41,520 nucleotides of DNA from K189A clade bacterium. Lineage in GTDB: Bacteria > Pseudomonadota > Gammaproteobacteria > Pseudomonadales > Azotimanducaceae. The notes beneath the pieces were generated by a model. The model worked only from the letters and a program-made list of their open reading frames with translations. It was not told the DNA's origin and ran no database searches. The stretch is from positions 1 to 41,520 of the forward strand of contig CACFGV010000017.1 of assembly GCA_902565895.1 (NCBI GenBank), in the 5' to 3' direction. Of the stretch, positions 24,226 to 33,589 are shown piece by piece (the first letter of the stretch is position 1; each line of letters opens with the position of its first letter). The position numbers and the translations under genes were made by a program.

Positions 24226-24391
24226 AGAACTGTCTCTTTTTTATAGGTCGGTACAAAAAGCGACGTCGATCTGCGTTTTTTCAGGTCGGAATCTAGCCTC
24301 CTTTCTGAATCAGCTAGATATGGTGTTCACTTTTTGAGGAACAGCAGCGTATCGTTGCCGAAACGCTGCGCATGCCACCTGCTCGAACCCT

Positions 24392-26938
24392 TCAGAATTT
24401 GTAGCTCAAAATCACAGAAACTGTTCGGCCCTCAGATGGCTTAACCACTACCGAATCGAACAGATCAGCAGACGTGTAGTACTTTTCGTCCGTGAGATTG
24501 TTGACAGTTGCCATAATTTCGTACCTTCCAGACAGGTAGCTCATAGACGCGGTCCAAACTGAGTAGGATGGAAGTAAAACGGATTCCATTACGTCCATGT
24601 AAGTTTCATCTGCGTATGTGAAACCCAGGCTGGCAATAGCTTTGGCGTCGCCGATCGCCATAGAGTAGCTGGCATACGCACTAGCTACCGTATCCGGTAA
24701 ACCGCCTCGGTCCACTTCCACTTGACTGCCGATAAAGGTGCCGCGGTAGCCCCCAACCCTGCCGCCATATAAGTCGGTTACTTCTAGACCGTTTTGCTGC
24801 GCGAATTGCTCAGCGTTTATTATCGCTAAAGCGCCATCGCTGATCTCTGTCGTTTCGCTTTTTGTGAAAGTAGCCGCGAGAGAGAACGACTCGCTGAGGA
24901 CTAATCGAAGTTCGCCCTCGTAGCCCTTACCAAATACAGCAACAAGCGCTTGAGTTTGAGCGTCTCGGTATGATTTCTCCTGGTCATAGTAGGCAAGAGC
25001 CGCATAAAGTCCGCCGCCCATCGCGTTAAACTTTATCCCCGCCTCTTTTATTTCTGAGCCCTGTACGAAACTGCCGTCATCAACGGTCCCTGGAAGAATG
25101 CCTCCCAGTTGGTTTGTGCTAAGGCTATTGGATTCTGCGACAGTAACATATGGAATGACGCTGTTGCCCGCATCATACGACACGCTGAGGTTATAGCTTG
25201 TCGCACCCTTATCACCTCTATGAATTCCAGAAGAATCGAATGGAATACCGAGCAAAGACAATGCGTCTTCTCTAGAGGTGGCACTGAACTTGTCATACCG
25301 TGCCCCTGCAAGAACTTTAATAGGGCCGATTTTTGTGTCAGTGAAGAAGAACGCACCTGCGTTGTATAGGACGCTTTTTTGTTCACCGTTGAAGTTTCTT
25401 CTAACGGTTCCATCAAGTCCCGATATATTTCCGTCCTCATCGTAAAGGATAGTTGCATCTGCCCACGGGTTAACCACTGCCCAATCGATTCTGTCGTCCG
25501 GGGTCGGCCCTACCAACATGTCTCTACGATCGAAGAACTCATCAAACCAGGCCTCTTTATGGTCCTTGTCCTCTTTCCGAATACTGGCCCCTATTACGGT
25601 AGTAGACGAGCCAACATCCGTCTCGATGGTTCGAGTGAAGCTTGATCTAAATTCCATTACCTCCGCACCTGGGTACAAAGCTGTGAACCCCCAGCTTTGG
25701 TGCTTAGTGTGATCCAAGTAGTCGTAGAAAAATTGGTTTTTCCATACGGTGCCGCTGTCGAAATTCGTGACGATATCAAAATAAGCAGTGGTTGCTGTTG
25801 TGTCAGCAAAGTCCAACGAGTCGATAAACGTCGTTCGGTGGTCGATCTTAGCCGTTCCAACGTTCGTAATAGGATTAATCGGGTTGAAGGCACAAACGTC
25901 TTGCGTTTGTCCTTTGAATGTGAACGTGAGGCCCTGAGCAGTACTGTTACCGCAAAAAGTCGTTACGCCACTGAACGAACTATTGATAAAAAATGGGGCA
26001 TTAGGCGTGACAAAACCCGACTCTTGAGGGGTTAGCCGGTCTGAGCCGATAGAGTTGGATGCATCATTTCGCGAATCCGGAGATCCGGTGATGTAAGTGC
26101 CGTTATCCACCAAATCCTGCGTGACTCTAGTCCAGCCCGGAACCTGGATACTATCCGTGGTTTGGTGCTGTATGCCGAACTCAATGGAGGTCGATTCACT
26201 GTAGTCTACGTCGAAGGCAACCTGTACTAGTTCGCTGGTAGGCGCATAGCCATGGTAAAACGATTCCGAGTCCTCGACTTCTGCGAAAATGTACAAACCG
26301 GCCTGTTTGCCCCCAACATTGAAGGGCATCCCGTATTCTCCTGACAATATTCTTTGGTTGTAAGAACCCAGCGTGAGGTCGACTCTACCCGTCGGTGCGC
26401 TGATGTACTTTGCGGTGTCACTCTTTGCTGACTTTGGCGAGTAATTAAGCTGTCCGCCAACACTGCCGCTGCCATAGAGAGGAGATACTGGGCCGCGCAG
26501 GATCTCGAGCGAATGCGCTCCTCTTACTATCGTGTTGAAAGCTCCGGGGTTATTTATGCGACGAAAGCCACGAAAATAGTTATCAGCGGCCTCACCTCTT
26601 ATGTCCATAGCGCCTCGGATACCAAAAAAGGAGCTAGTAAACGCGCCAGGGGTTAAACGAACCAAGTCGTCTACGCTCCGCAACGCATAAGTTTTTATTA
26701 AGTCCGAGCTCACCTCAGTGACCGACCTTGGCGTTTCTAGAAGCGAGAGACTTAGACCGAATGCGCCTTCAGAGGGTTCACTTGGCAGTATCGACAAGTC
26801 GTCAACGATTTCGGAAACAACGAAATCCTCAAGCTCTGCGACGTCCCCCTCTTCGTCGGCGTACGCTTGGACAGGAAGCAACGAAGCGGCAGTAAAAGCT
26901 GTTATAGCGGTGATTAGGGAAATAATTCTCGTGTACAT
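24392..26938 (-). CDS. TonB-dependent receptor at the purine locus
   Basis: The 848-residue receptor starts at ATG 26938 behind GGAGG, with signal peptide LITAITAFTAASLLPVQAYA. The plug region carries LLETPRSVTEVSSDLI, ALRSVDDLVRLTPGAF, DIRGEAADNYFRGFRRINNP and EILRGPVSPLYGSGSVGGQL. The barrel ends in GRTVSVILSYKF, with the terminal Phe usual for insertion. It imports a scarce compound across the outer membrane with TonB energy. By sequence it resembles siderophore-type receptors (ETPRSV start), but neighbours are the NCS2 permease, 256 bases upstream on the same strand, and the cysteine hydrolase gene 166 bases downstream. A purine or a ureide is therefore as likely a ligand as iron complexes. 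No His-rich loops are present. Confidence 0.85.
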   Translation of the reverse strand: MYTRIISLITAITAFTAASLLPVQAYADEEGDVAELEDFVVSEIVDDLSILPSEPSEGAFGLSLSLLETPRSVTEVSSDLIKTYALRSVDDLVRLTPGAFTSSFFGIRGAMDIRGEAADNYFRGFRRINNPGAFNTIVRGAHSLEILRGPVSPLYGSGSVGGQLNYSPKSAKSDTAKYISAPTGRVDLTLGSYNQRILSGEYGMPFNVGGKQAGLYIFAEVEDSESFYHGYAPTSELVQVAFDVDYSESTSIEFGIQHQTTDSIQVPGWTRVTQDLVDNGTYITGSPDSRNDASNSIGSDRLTPQESGFVTPNAPFFINSSFSGVTTFCGNSTAQGLTFTFKGQTQDVCAFNPINPITNVGTAKIDHRTTFIDSLDFADTTATTAYFDIVTNFDSGTVWKNQFFYDYLDHTKHQSWGFTALYPGAEVMEFRSSFTRTIETDVGSSTTVIGASIRKEDKDHKEAWFDEFFDRRDMLVGPTPDDRIDWAVVNPWADATILYDEDGNISGLDGTVRRNFNGEQKSVLYNAGAFFFTDTKIGPIKVLAGARYDKFSATSREDALSLLGIPFDSSGIHRGDKGATSYNLSVSYDAGNSVIPYVTVAESNSLSTNQLGGILPGTVDDGSFVQGSEIKEAGIKFNAMGGGLYAALAYYDQEKSYRDAQTQALVAVFGKGYEGELRLVLSESFSLAATFTKSETTEISDGALAIINAEQFAQQNGLEVTDLYGGRVGGYRGTFIGSQVEVDRGGLPDTVASAYASYSMAIGDAKAIASLGFTYADETYMDVMESVLLPSYSVWTASMSYLSGRYEIMATVNNLTDEKYYTSADLFDSVVVKPSEGRTVSVILSYKF

Positions 26939-27194
26939 TTGACCTCCAGTAATCCTCTGTCACGAATATTCGTAAAAAAGTCATCAAACAGCATGCAAGG
27001 TTAATACCAATACATTGGCCAAGATGCTCAAAGAAAATCAGTCCGGAACTTAGGGAATTAAACGCCTTTTATGCCGTTTAAAAATAACCGCACTTATTGG
27101 TCGCCTTTAATCGGCATCGTAATAGTGCATTTCTCTGATCGTTTATATCGAGCGCCCTTTTATGAGGCACAGCAGTGCTCGAGGCGTTACTGGG

Positions 27195-28544
27195 CTAGCT
27201 TCTAATTACTCTCGTTAAAATGATCGCTATTAGGATTCCGGTTGCTACGGGAAAACCCATTATTATCGCTGCGTATTGAGGTAGTTCGATAGAAAGGACG
27301 TTCAGCAATTGGGGCAATCCGGTGAGCATAAAGGCGCACAAGGTCGAACCGATTAGCACCTTATATCCAGATACAGGGTCGGCCTTGACAGCAAGTCCGA
27401 ACCCAGTGACGGCAATCATGCCAAATAGAAAGAGAGTCGCTCCGTTGATTACTGATCCCGGTATTTGCAAAAACCCGGCGCTAATTAAGGGTATGCTGCC
27501 CATTATTGTCAGCAATACCGCTAGCACCAAACCGACTCGCCTGCTTGCTACGCCGGTAATGCGGATCACCGCATTGTTTTGACTAAAAGTCGTATTTGGG
27601 AATGAACCGAATAAGGCGGCAAGCACTGTGTTGAGTCCGTCAGCAACGATCCCGCCGCGCAATCTCTGCACATATTCCTCTCCCTCAATAGGACGCTGCG
27701 ATACAGAGCTCGTCGCCGTTAGGTCTCCGATACTCTCTGTCAGTGACACCAAAAAAATCGGCATCAGAATTGCGAGCATTAAAAGGTCAATGTTAAGCGG
27801 AAATCGAAAAAACTGCGGAACAAACCAGATTTCTGACGTATCTCCTACGTTCCACTCGAGATTGCCAGCTAGAAGGGCTGCAACACAACCTACGACTATG
27901 CCGATCGGAATGCTAAGCAAGCGCAGCCAGGGTTGCTTGGCTCTAGAAAGAAACAATATGACCAAAAAGGTGAGAGCTATCTCTGTGCAGATGATGTACA
28001 GCTCTGTGGAAGCCGCTGCTCCTAGAATTCGATTTAAGTTGGTGACAGCAGATATGACCAGCGAAAGCCCCAACAAAAAGACTACGGTCCCCGCCACTAC
28101 TGGCGTGATGATTTTTTGTACTTGGTTCAAAAACGTGCCTGCTATCGCCACCGCGACCCCTCCTGCGGCGCAGGAGCCGAGAAGTATTCCTGCTATTTCT
28201 TCGCTAGAAGTCCCTTCTGGAAAGGTAGCAGCAGCGTAGGCCATGGGTCCGATAAAGGCGAAGCTGGTGCCTTGAACAGATAATAACCCCGATCCTACCC
28301 ACCCAAATCGGTAGACTTGCACAAAAGTCGCGATGCCTGAAATGAATAGTGAAGCGCTAACCACGTAGCGCGTTGAAGCTTCGCTCAAGCCGATAACTCC
28401 TGCCAGTAGCAAAGGCGCTGCCATGATGCTTGCAACAATCGCAGAAAGATGAGCAACTGCGGCTAACACCGAACGCAGGGGTGGAGGTCGGTCCTCAAGA
28501 GCAAATAATAAAGGGTCTGAACTTGCTCGGTTATGATGTCTCAT
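27195..28544 (-). CDS. NCS2 family purine/pyrimidine permease (xanthine or urate type)
   Basis: The 449-residue inner-membrane symporter starts at ATG 28544 and has about 12-14 helices, typical in length. The NCS2 signature appears as TFSQNNAVIRITGVASRRVG (compare QNxGxxxxTGVxSR, with Ala replacing the usual Gly). Conserved acidic residues occur in FLVSLTESIGDLTATSSVS and RGGIVADGLNTVLAALFGSF. Members import uracil, xanthine or uric acid with a proton or sodium. The surrounding urate-producing and urate-using genes favour xanthine or urate. It is divergent from the AtzG-like gene with 280 bases between; no operator was recognised there. Confidence 0.9.
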   Translation of the reverse strand: MRHHNRASSDPLLFALEDRPPPLRSVLAAVAHLSAIVASIMAAPLLLAGVIGLSEASTRYVVSASLFISGIATFVQVYRFGWVGSGLLSVQGTSFAFIGPMAYAAATFPEGTSSEEIAGILLGSCAAGGVAVAIAGTFLNQVQKIITPVVAGTVVFLLGLSLVISAVTNLNRILGAAASTELYIICTEIALTFLVILFLSRAKQPWLRLLSIPIGIVVGCVAALLAGNLEWNVGDTSEIWFVPQFFRFPLNIDLLMLAILMPIFLVSLTESIGDLTATSSVSQRPIEGEEYVQRLRGGIVADGLNTVLAALFGSFPNTTFSQNNAVIRITGVASRRVGLVLAVLLTIMGSIPLISAGFLQIPGSVINGATLFLFGMIAVTGFGLAVKADPVSGYKVLIGSTLCAFMLTGLPQLLNVLSIELPQYAAIIMGFPVATGILIAIILTRVIRS

Positions 28545-28824
28545 CAGTAATTAGCGATCTTATTGTTCTTTTGATAGTTGTTCATAAGTAGCCAAACCTA
28601 TTTTCAGTCGGCGGGAAGAGTATATTGGGCCAGGCACTGCCCATGCTTTCCCACGCGAGAGAGCTGAAAGATGCCATGTCCTTTTTCGCACTTATCGCAA
28701 TTCCGCCCTATCACTTTCCATGGCCGCGCGCTGGTCATCTTCCGCTTATTGTATAGCTTTTGATAATAGACGCTTGCCCTTACGATGTACCGTCGAGGCG
28801 TAACATCAAACCCACGGAGGTAAC

Positions 28825-29055
28825 TTGGAACAAAGGGAAGATCGACAAACTAATCTTGAACATTTCGACTGCGATCAGTTTACAGATATCGCGGCCAAAG
28901 CCTTGGGCGTGAACATCAAGGACGAACACCGTCAAGGCGTGATCGACAATGTAGAAATTGCCAAATCGATGGCGATAAAGGTATTTTCGGCTTCAATGGA
29001 TTCTAACTGCTCAAGTATTGCGCCTACGTTCTCGCCAAAGGCCAGAGATCTTTAG
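28825..29055 (+). CDS. AtzG-like (DUF4089, HpxX-like) amidase partner subunit
   Basis: This 76-residue protein starts at TTG 28825 right after CGGAGG. Its pattern ALGVNIKDEHRQGVIDNVEI followed by AKSMAIKVFSASM matches DUF4089, the GatC-like small subunit of AtzE amidases (compare LGLPI..E.R.GV..N). In the AtzG/AtzE complex the small subunit stabilises the amidase; in Klebsiella the matching pair is HpxX/HpxY in the purine-degradation cluster. The amidase gene follows after 32 bases on the same strand. The last residues (FSPKARDL) differ from the usual short PVFRP end but remain similar. Confidence 0.85.
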   Translation: MEQREDRQTNLEHFDCDQFTDIAAKALGVNIKDEHRQGVIDNVEIAKSMAIKVFSASMDSNCSSIAPTFSPKARDL

Positions 29056-29087
29056 TACTACTTACCGATTGGGTCACACAAATAACG

Positions 29088-30506
29088 ATGTCAAAAAGTG
29101 TTTCTGATCAAGTCAACCAGCCCTGGTCGGGAATTCGAGATCATCTCGAAAAGTTAGAAAGTGGAGTTCTCACGATTGAAGAGGTCGTTGACACCGTTTT
29201 TGAAAAGATTGAGCAACTAGACAACGGTATCAACGCATTTACCTCGGTTTTACACGAGAGGGCGCGAGCGCGGGCCAGTTTTTTGGATCAAGCTGATTTG
29301 AAGAAGGATTCCGTGCCATTGCTAGGAGTGCCATTTGGCGTGAAAAACCTTTTCGACATCAAAAACCACGTTACGTTAGCGGGCAGCAAAATTAACAAAC
29401 GAAATGTTGCAGCCCTCCAAGACGCGCTGTTAATCAGACGTCTGGAAAATTGCGGCGCGATCCTAGTAGGTGCCTTGAACATGGGTGAATATGCCTACGA
29501 CTTTACTGGCGAAAACGTGCACTTCGGCAATTGCAGAAATCCCTGGGACCCGACAAGAATGGCCGGTGGCTCATCTTCTGGGAGTGCTGCCGCAGTAGCC
29601 TCCAATATGCTGCCGATAACTCTGGGCAGCGACACAAACGGCAGCATAAGGGTCCCAGCCTCGCTTTGCGGCATTTTTGGTCTTAAGCCCACTTACGGGC
29701 GCCTACCTCGATCCGGAACATATCCATTTTGCGACAGCTTGGATCACGTTGGTCCCTTGGCCCAATCTTGCGAAGATTTAGCCGTGGTTTATGACTGTTT
29801 GCAGGGATTTGATAAGGCTGACCATGCTTGCGTCTCACGGAATCTAGAGTTTGTGGCAAAAACGGCCGCCGGAACTGACAAGTCATTGCGCATCGGAATA
29901 TTAGAAGGTTATTTTGCAAACCCTCAATTCGTGGATGCGAACAAAGCAGTCAGCTTTGTTGCTGATGCGTTAGTAGATGATGGCTTTTCGGTTGAGCGCT
30001 GCAACCTCGAGTTTGCAGAGGCTGGCCGTAGCGCAGCATTCTTGATAACCAACGTAGAAGGCGCAGCACTGCACGAATCGAGGTTGCGAAGCCAACCCGA
30101 AGATTTTGATCCTGATACTCGCGACCGCTTCATTGCGGGAAGCCTGTTGCCCGCCAGCTGGTATATCAAAGCACAGAAAGTACGCAAACTCTTTGCTGAG
30201 GAGGCAGCCGCCCTATTTCAATCCTTTGACGTGCTGATAGCCCCGTCAACGCCAATTCGGGCGCCGAAAATTGGTCAAAAAACGATGGCTATTAATGGTG
30301 AAGAAGTCAATGTTCGTGCCAACCTGGGGTATTTCACGCAGCCGATCTCCTGTATCGGCCTACCAAGCCTGAGCGTTCCTATATCGTCACGGGATCGGCT
30401 CCCAATCGGGGTTCAATTGGTTGCGGCCCCGTGGCTGGAGCGTCACTGTTTTGAGGTAGGTTTTCGTTTGCAATCGTTGGGACTGGCAGTCTCAAAACGG
30501 GCTTGA
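29088..30506 (+). CDS. AtzE-type amidase (HpxY-like), amidase signature family
   Basis: The 472-residue hydrolase starts at ATG 29088. The Ser-cisSer-Lys triad is present: Lys86 in VPFGVKNLFDI, the cis-Ser in AGGSSSGSAAAV (about 162) and nucleophile Ser186 in GSDTNGSIRVPASLCG. The TNGSIRVP form, where most amidases have TGGSIR, marks AtzE relatives. AtzE with AtzG hydrolyses 1-carboxybiuret in cyanuric acid breakdown; HpxY of the Klebsiella purine pathway is a relative. Beside purine genes the likely substrate is a small ureide, for example a product of allantoate or of oxidised urate. It converges with the 8-oxoguanine deaminase gene (10-base gap). Confidence 0.88.
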   Translation: MSKSVSDQVNQPWSGIRDHLEKLESGVLTIEEVVDTVFEKIEQLDNGINAFTSVLHERARARASFLDQADLKKDSVPLLGVPFGVKNLFDIKNHVTLAGSKINKRNVAALQDALLIRRLENCGAILVGALNMGEYAYDFTGENVHFGNCRNPWDPTRMAGGSSSGSAAAVASNMLPITLGSDTNGSIRVPASLCGIFGLKPTYGRLPRSGTYPFCDSLDHVGPLAQSCEDLAVVYDCLQGFDKADHACVSRNLEFVAKTAAGTDKSLRIGILEGYFANPQFVDANKAVSFVADALVDDGFSVERCNLEFAEAGRSAAFLITNVEGAALHESRLRSQPEDFDPDTRDRFIAGSLLPASWYIKAQKVRKLFAEEAAALFQSFDVLIAPSTPIRAPKIGQKTMAINGEEVNVRANLGYFTQPISCIGLPSLSVPISSRDRLPIGVQLVAAPWLERHCFEVGFRLQSLGLAVSKRA

Positions 30507-30516
30507 CTAGCAATGC

Positions 30517-31896
30517 TCAACTTAAGCCCGCACGCTGCCACAATTTTTGGGCTTGAGAATGGTGTTTCTTGACAAGATTAGCTGTGTCGATGTTCATAAG
30601 GCGACCTTCCTTTACCTTCCAAACCCCGTTTATTAGCACGTGGTGAGCTCTATGAGCGCCGCTAGACAGCAGCGCCGCAAGCGGGTCCTGGGCACCTGAG
30701 AACTGAATTTCCTGCAAATCGAACATAGCTAAATCTGCGGCGGCGCCCTCATTTAGATGACCCAGCTCGGGTCGTGACAACACTTCTGAGCCCCCAAGCG
30801 TTGCCATACGCAGCGCGTCTAAATGCGTAAAGTCCGAATTAAACAATCTTTGCAGAAGAAACGCCTGCCGTGCTTCTTGAATCAAATTGCTGTGATCGTT
30901 AGAAGCGGAGCCGTCTACGGCCAACCCTACAGCGACGCCTGCTGTAGTGAGTTCTTTTACCTTACATACGCCCGAACTCAGGACCATATTTGAAGACGGG
31001 CAGTGAGACACGCCGCACTGGCGAGACCCCAGAAGCGAGATCTCTTGCTGTGTCAGATGCACGCTATGAGCGAACCATGCGCGCGGGTTAAGCCAGTCAC
31101 AGTCGTCCAAAAATTCTATTGGCCTGACGCCGTACTTTGCTATGCAGAACGCTTCTTCATCTTCGGTTTCGGCAAGATGAGTATGCAGCGCTACACCGGT
31201 TTTGTTAGCCATCTCAGCGGTAGCACGCATGAGTTCAGGGGTTACTGAAAAGGGCGAGCAAGGCGCCAATGCTATCTGGCAGAGAGAATAATCCTTTTCG
31301 CTATGCCATTTTTTTATGAGGCGTTCGCTCTCGGACAGAATGGTGTCTTCGTTTTCGACCACGGAGGCGGGCGGAAGCCCACCTGACGATTGGTCTAAAC
31401 TCATGGATCCGCGCGTGAGGATTGCACGCATACCCATTTCGGTTGCAACTTGCATCTGTACGTCGATCGCATTCTTACAACTTTCGGTAAAAAGATAGTG
31501 GTGATCGACAGTAGTTGTGCAACCAGACAACATTAGCTCTGCCATCGCGAGCCGTGTAGCGATTTCCACATCGGCCTCTGTCAGATTAGCCCATAGGGGA
31601 TATAGCGCTTCAAGCCATTGAAAGAGCGGTTTGTTCAACGCAATCCGCATCGCTCGTGTTAACGTCTGATAAAAATGATGATGCGTATTTATTAGTCCTG
31701 GAAGAACCACCAAGCGGCTTGCATCGATTATTTCGTCGTAATCGCCTTCCCAATCCTCACCCTGGAGGAGTACGCACTCGATTCGGCCATTGCTCACTAT
31801 TATCCCGCTGACGTTTTGCGCGGGTCGCCCAGAGTTGGTATCGATTCCGTAAGTTGCTAGCGGGTTGCGAATCCAGATCACGTTGCCTTGCGTCAA
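30517..31896 (-). CDS. 8-oxoguanine deaminase
   Basis: This 459-residue amidohydrolase makes urate and ammonia from 8-oxoguanine. It starts at TTG 31896 behind AGAGGG. The metal site residues are in PGLINTHHHFYQTLTR (HxH), VALHTHLAETEDEEAF, WFAHSVHLT and GLAVDGSASND. The stretch LFQWLEALYPLWANL after the HxH motif is typical of 8-oxoguanine deaminases of the Pseudomonas type and separates them from AtzA and TrzN. It lies next to the XDH operon, divergently transcribed, and its product urate enters the same pathway. A less likely alternative is another aminohydrolase of the same cluster, such as isoxanthopterin deaminase. Confidence 0.87.
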   Translation of the reverse strand: MTQGNVIWIRNPLATYGIDTNSGRPAQNVSGIIVSNGRIECVLLQGEDWEGDYDEIIDASRLVVLPGLINTHHHFYQTLTRAMRIALNKPLFQWLEALYPLWANLTEADVEIATRLAMAELMLSGCTTTVDHHYLFTESCKNAIDVQMQVATEMGMRAILTRGSMSLDQSSGGLPPASVVENEDTILSESERLIKKWHSEKDYSLCQIALAPCSPFSVTPELMRATAEMANKTGVALHTHLAETEDEEAFCIAKYGVRPIEFLDDCDWLNPRAWFAHSVHLTQQEISLLGSRQCGVSHCPSSNMVLSSGVCKVKELTTAGVAVGLAVDGSASNDHSNLIQEARQAFLLQRLFNSDFTHLDALRMATLGGSEVLSRPELGHLNEGAAADLAMFDLQEIQFSGAQDPLAALLSSGAHRAHHVLINGVWKVKEGRLMNIDTANLVKKHHSQAQKLWQRAGLS

Positions 31897-32029
31897 AACT
31901 TCCCTCTAGCTGAAGGTTTACAGATCACCATACCACGACCCTTTAATTCGCCGGATGTCGATTCCGTTTCCGTTTCATTGGTGTGTTCGTTACTGACAAA
32001 CGATAACGAAATCGTCGAAAAATTAGTCT

Positions 32030-32046
32030 TTGTCGAACGTTGACAA
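32030..32046 (+). promoter_or_regulatory. Candidate operator between 8-oxoguanine deaminase and xdhA
   Basis: TTGTC GAACGTT GACAA is a 17-base inverted repeat (arms 5 bases, centre nearly symmetric) in the divergent control region. A second weak one, CGAT/ATCG, lies near 32,001-32,014. The location suits a repressor controlling both transcripts, but no regulator gene is present in the window and the arms are short. Confidence 0.35.
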
Positions 32047-32094
32047 GAGTGTTTGGCAGTAAGACTGTAGTAACTTACAAAATGACGCTAACAA

Positions 32095-33588
32095 ATGAGA
32101 AAAATTATCGCTAGTAGAAACTCGGAGATAGCACTTTTGACTCCGGACTCTGAGGTAAATAAACCAGTGATAATCAAAGTTAACGCCCATATTTACGGGC
32201 TGGACACAGTTGATCCTCATCTGACCTTGCTGGAGTTTCTTAGGGAATCGCTTCACTTGCGCGGCACAAAACAGGGCTGTGGGACCGGAGACTGCGGTGC
32301 CTGTACTGTGATCGTTGCGACTGGTGAAGCGCCCAACGAATCACGACATGCCATTAACTCGTGTATCACCCCAGCCTTAGCTGTTGCAGGAAAACAAGTC
32401 ATAACGGTAGAAGGCATTGCTTCGGATCAGGGCTTACACCCCGTTCAGCAGGCGATGGTTGATTCAAATGCGAGCCAATGTGGATTCTGCACGCCCGGAT
32501 TTGTGATGTCTCTGGTTGATTTTACTGCTAGTAACAAGGTCTCGGAGACGAGCTCCCGAAGCGATGTCATCGCTACAATAGGCGGTAACTTATGTCGATG
32601 CACCGGTTACAGACCGATCGTAGAAGCAGGGCTTATCGCTTGTTCAACATCAAGCGACACTGACCTTGCACACTTACGGATCAGCCAAGAAGAAAGTCGA
32701 TTATTAGCCAAATCTGAGAGCATTGAGGGGTATATCAAAGTAGATTCAGAGTCAGCATTCCTGGACGAATTGAATACCTCAGAACCAGGCAGTCGTTTGA
32801 TCCTATCTGGAGGCACCGACGCGTGGATTGAAGTTACCAGTAGACTCCTCAAATATGACAAGATCATTGATATATCTGACGTGGCAACTCTCAAACATAT
32901 CGGTGTACAGGATGGCATCTTGTCCGTAGGAGCATGCACAACGCTTTCCCGACTTTTATCGTTTTTCAGCGCAGGTGCCTGCCGCTCAGAAGCAATGGTA
33001 AACCTACTTAAGCGATTCGGTTCTAAACAGATCCGTAACAGAGCCACAATCGGCGGAAATCTGTGCAGTGCGTCTCCGATTGGTGATTTGATACCTGCGT
33101 TGCTGGTGCTCGAAGCCACAGCTGTCCTCACCAGAGCAAATGGCTCCCGAATTCTAGATCTAGAGGAATTTATTGAAGGTTATCGAAAAACGGCCCTGGC
33201 TAAAGACGAATACTTATCGAAAATATCGCTTTCCATACCGGAAAGTTGGAGCTCGTTTGCATTTCGTAAACTTTCCAAGCGCTATGAAGACGATATTTCT
33301 AGTGTATCGATAGCCGTTTTCCTTTTGCACGATAACGTCCGCATAAACGAGATAAGAATTGCTCTCGGGGGCGCAGGTGATAGGGCACTGCGCCTTTTTG
33401 AAGTAGAAAAAATAATACTGGGCAGGCGCTTAATTGATATTGATTGGAAAGCAGTCTCGGACACGCTCGATAGGACAATTTTCCCAATATCCGATGTTCG
33501 GGCCTCCGCGGACTACCGTCAAAGTATGGCCATTGCTTCGATAAAAGAAATGGTAGACCAATTCTTCCTGTCCTCGAGTGGGTCATAA
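32095..33588 (+). CDS. xdhA: Xanthine dehydrogenase small subunit (2Fe-2S and FAD)
   Basis: XDH oxidises hypoxanthine and xanthine to urate; this subunit carries electrons to NAD. The frame from ATG 32095 has 497 residues, but GTG 32167 (VIIKVNAHIYGL) has a GAGG ahead and gives the usual start, so the first 24 residues may not be made. Cys62, 67, 70 and 90 (GCGTGDCGACTV) bind the plant-type 2Fe-2S cluster and Cys129, 132, 167 and 169 (QCGFCTPGF, NLCRCTGY) the second one. From about residue 210 the FAD domain follows (LSGGTDAW, NRATIGGNLCSASPIGD) and a C-terminal CO-dehydrogenase flavoprotein domain. The stop lies at the next gene's start, so it is the first gene of the xdh operon. Confidence 0.93.
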   Translation: MRKIIASRNSEIALLTPDSEVNKPVIIKVNAHIYGLDTVDPHLTLLEFLRESLHLRGTKQGCGTGDCGACTVIVATGEAPNESRHAINSCITPALAVAGKQVITVEGIASDQGLHPVQQAMVDSNASQCGFCTPGFVMSLVDFTASNKVSETSSRSDVIATIGGNLCRCTGYRPIVEAGLIACSTSSDTDLAHLRISQEESRLLAKSESIEGYIKVDSESAFLDELNTSEPGSRLILSGGTDAWIEVTSRLLKYDKIIDISDVATLKHIGVQDGILSVGACTTLSRLLSFFSAGACRSEAMVNLLKRFGSKQIRNRATIGGNLCSASPIGDLIPALLVLEATAVLTRANGSRILDLEEFIEGYRKTALAKDEYLSKISLSIPESWSSFAFRKLSKRYEDDISSVSIAVFLLHDNVRINEIRIALGGAGDRALRLFEVEKIILGRRLIDIDWKAVSDTLDRTIFPISDVRASADYRQSMAIASIKEMVDQFFLSSSGS

Positions 33589-33589
33589 A

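Noticed and set aside
24344-24369. GCAGCGT/ACGCTGC hairpin as terminator of the second TonB receptor gene
   Set aside because: The 12-base loop is large and no T-run follows on the receptor strand.
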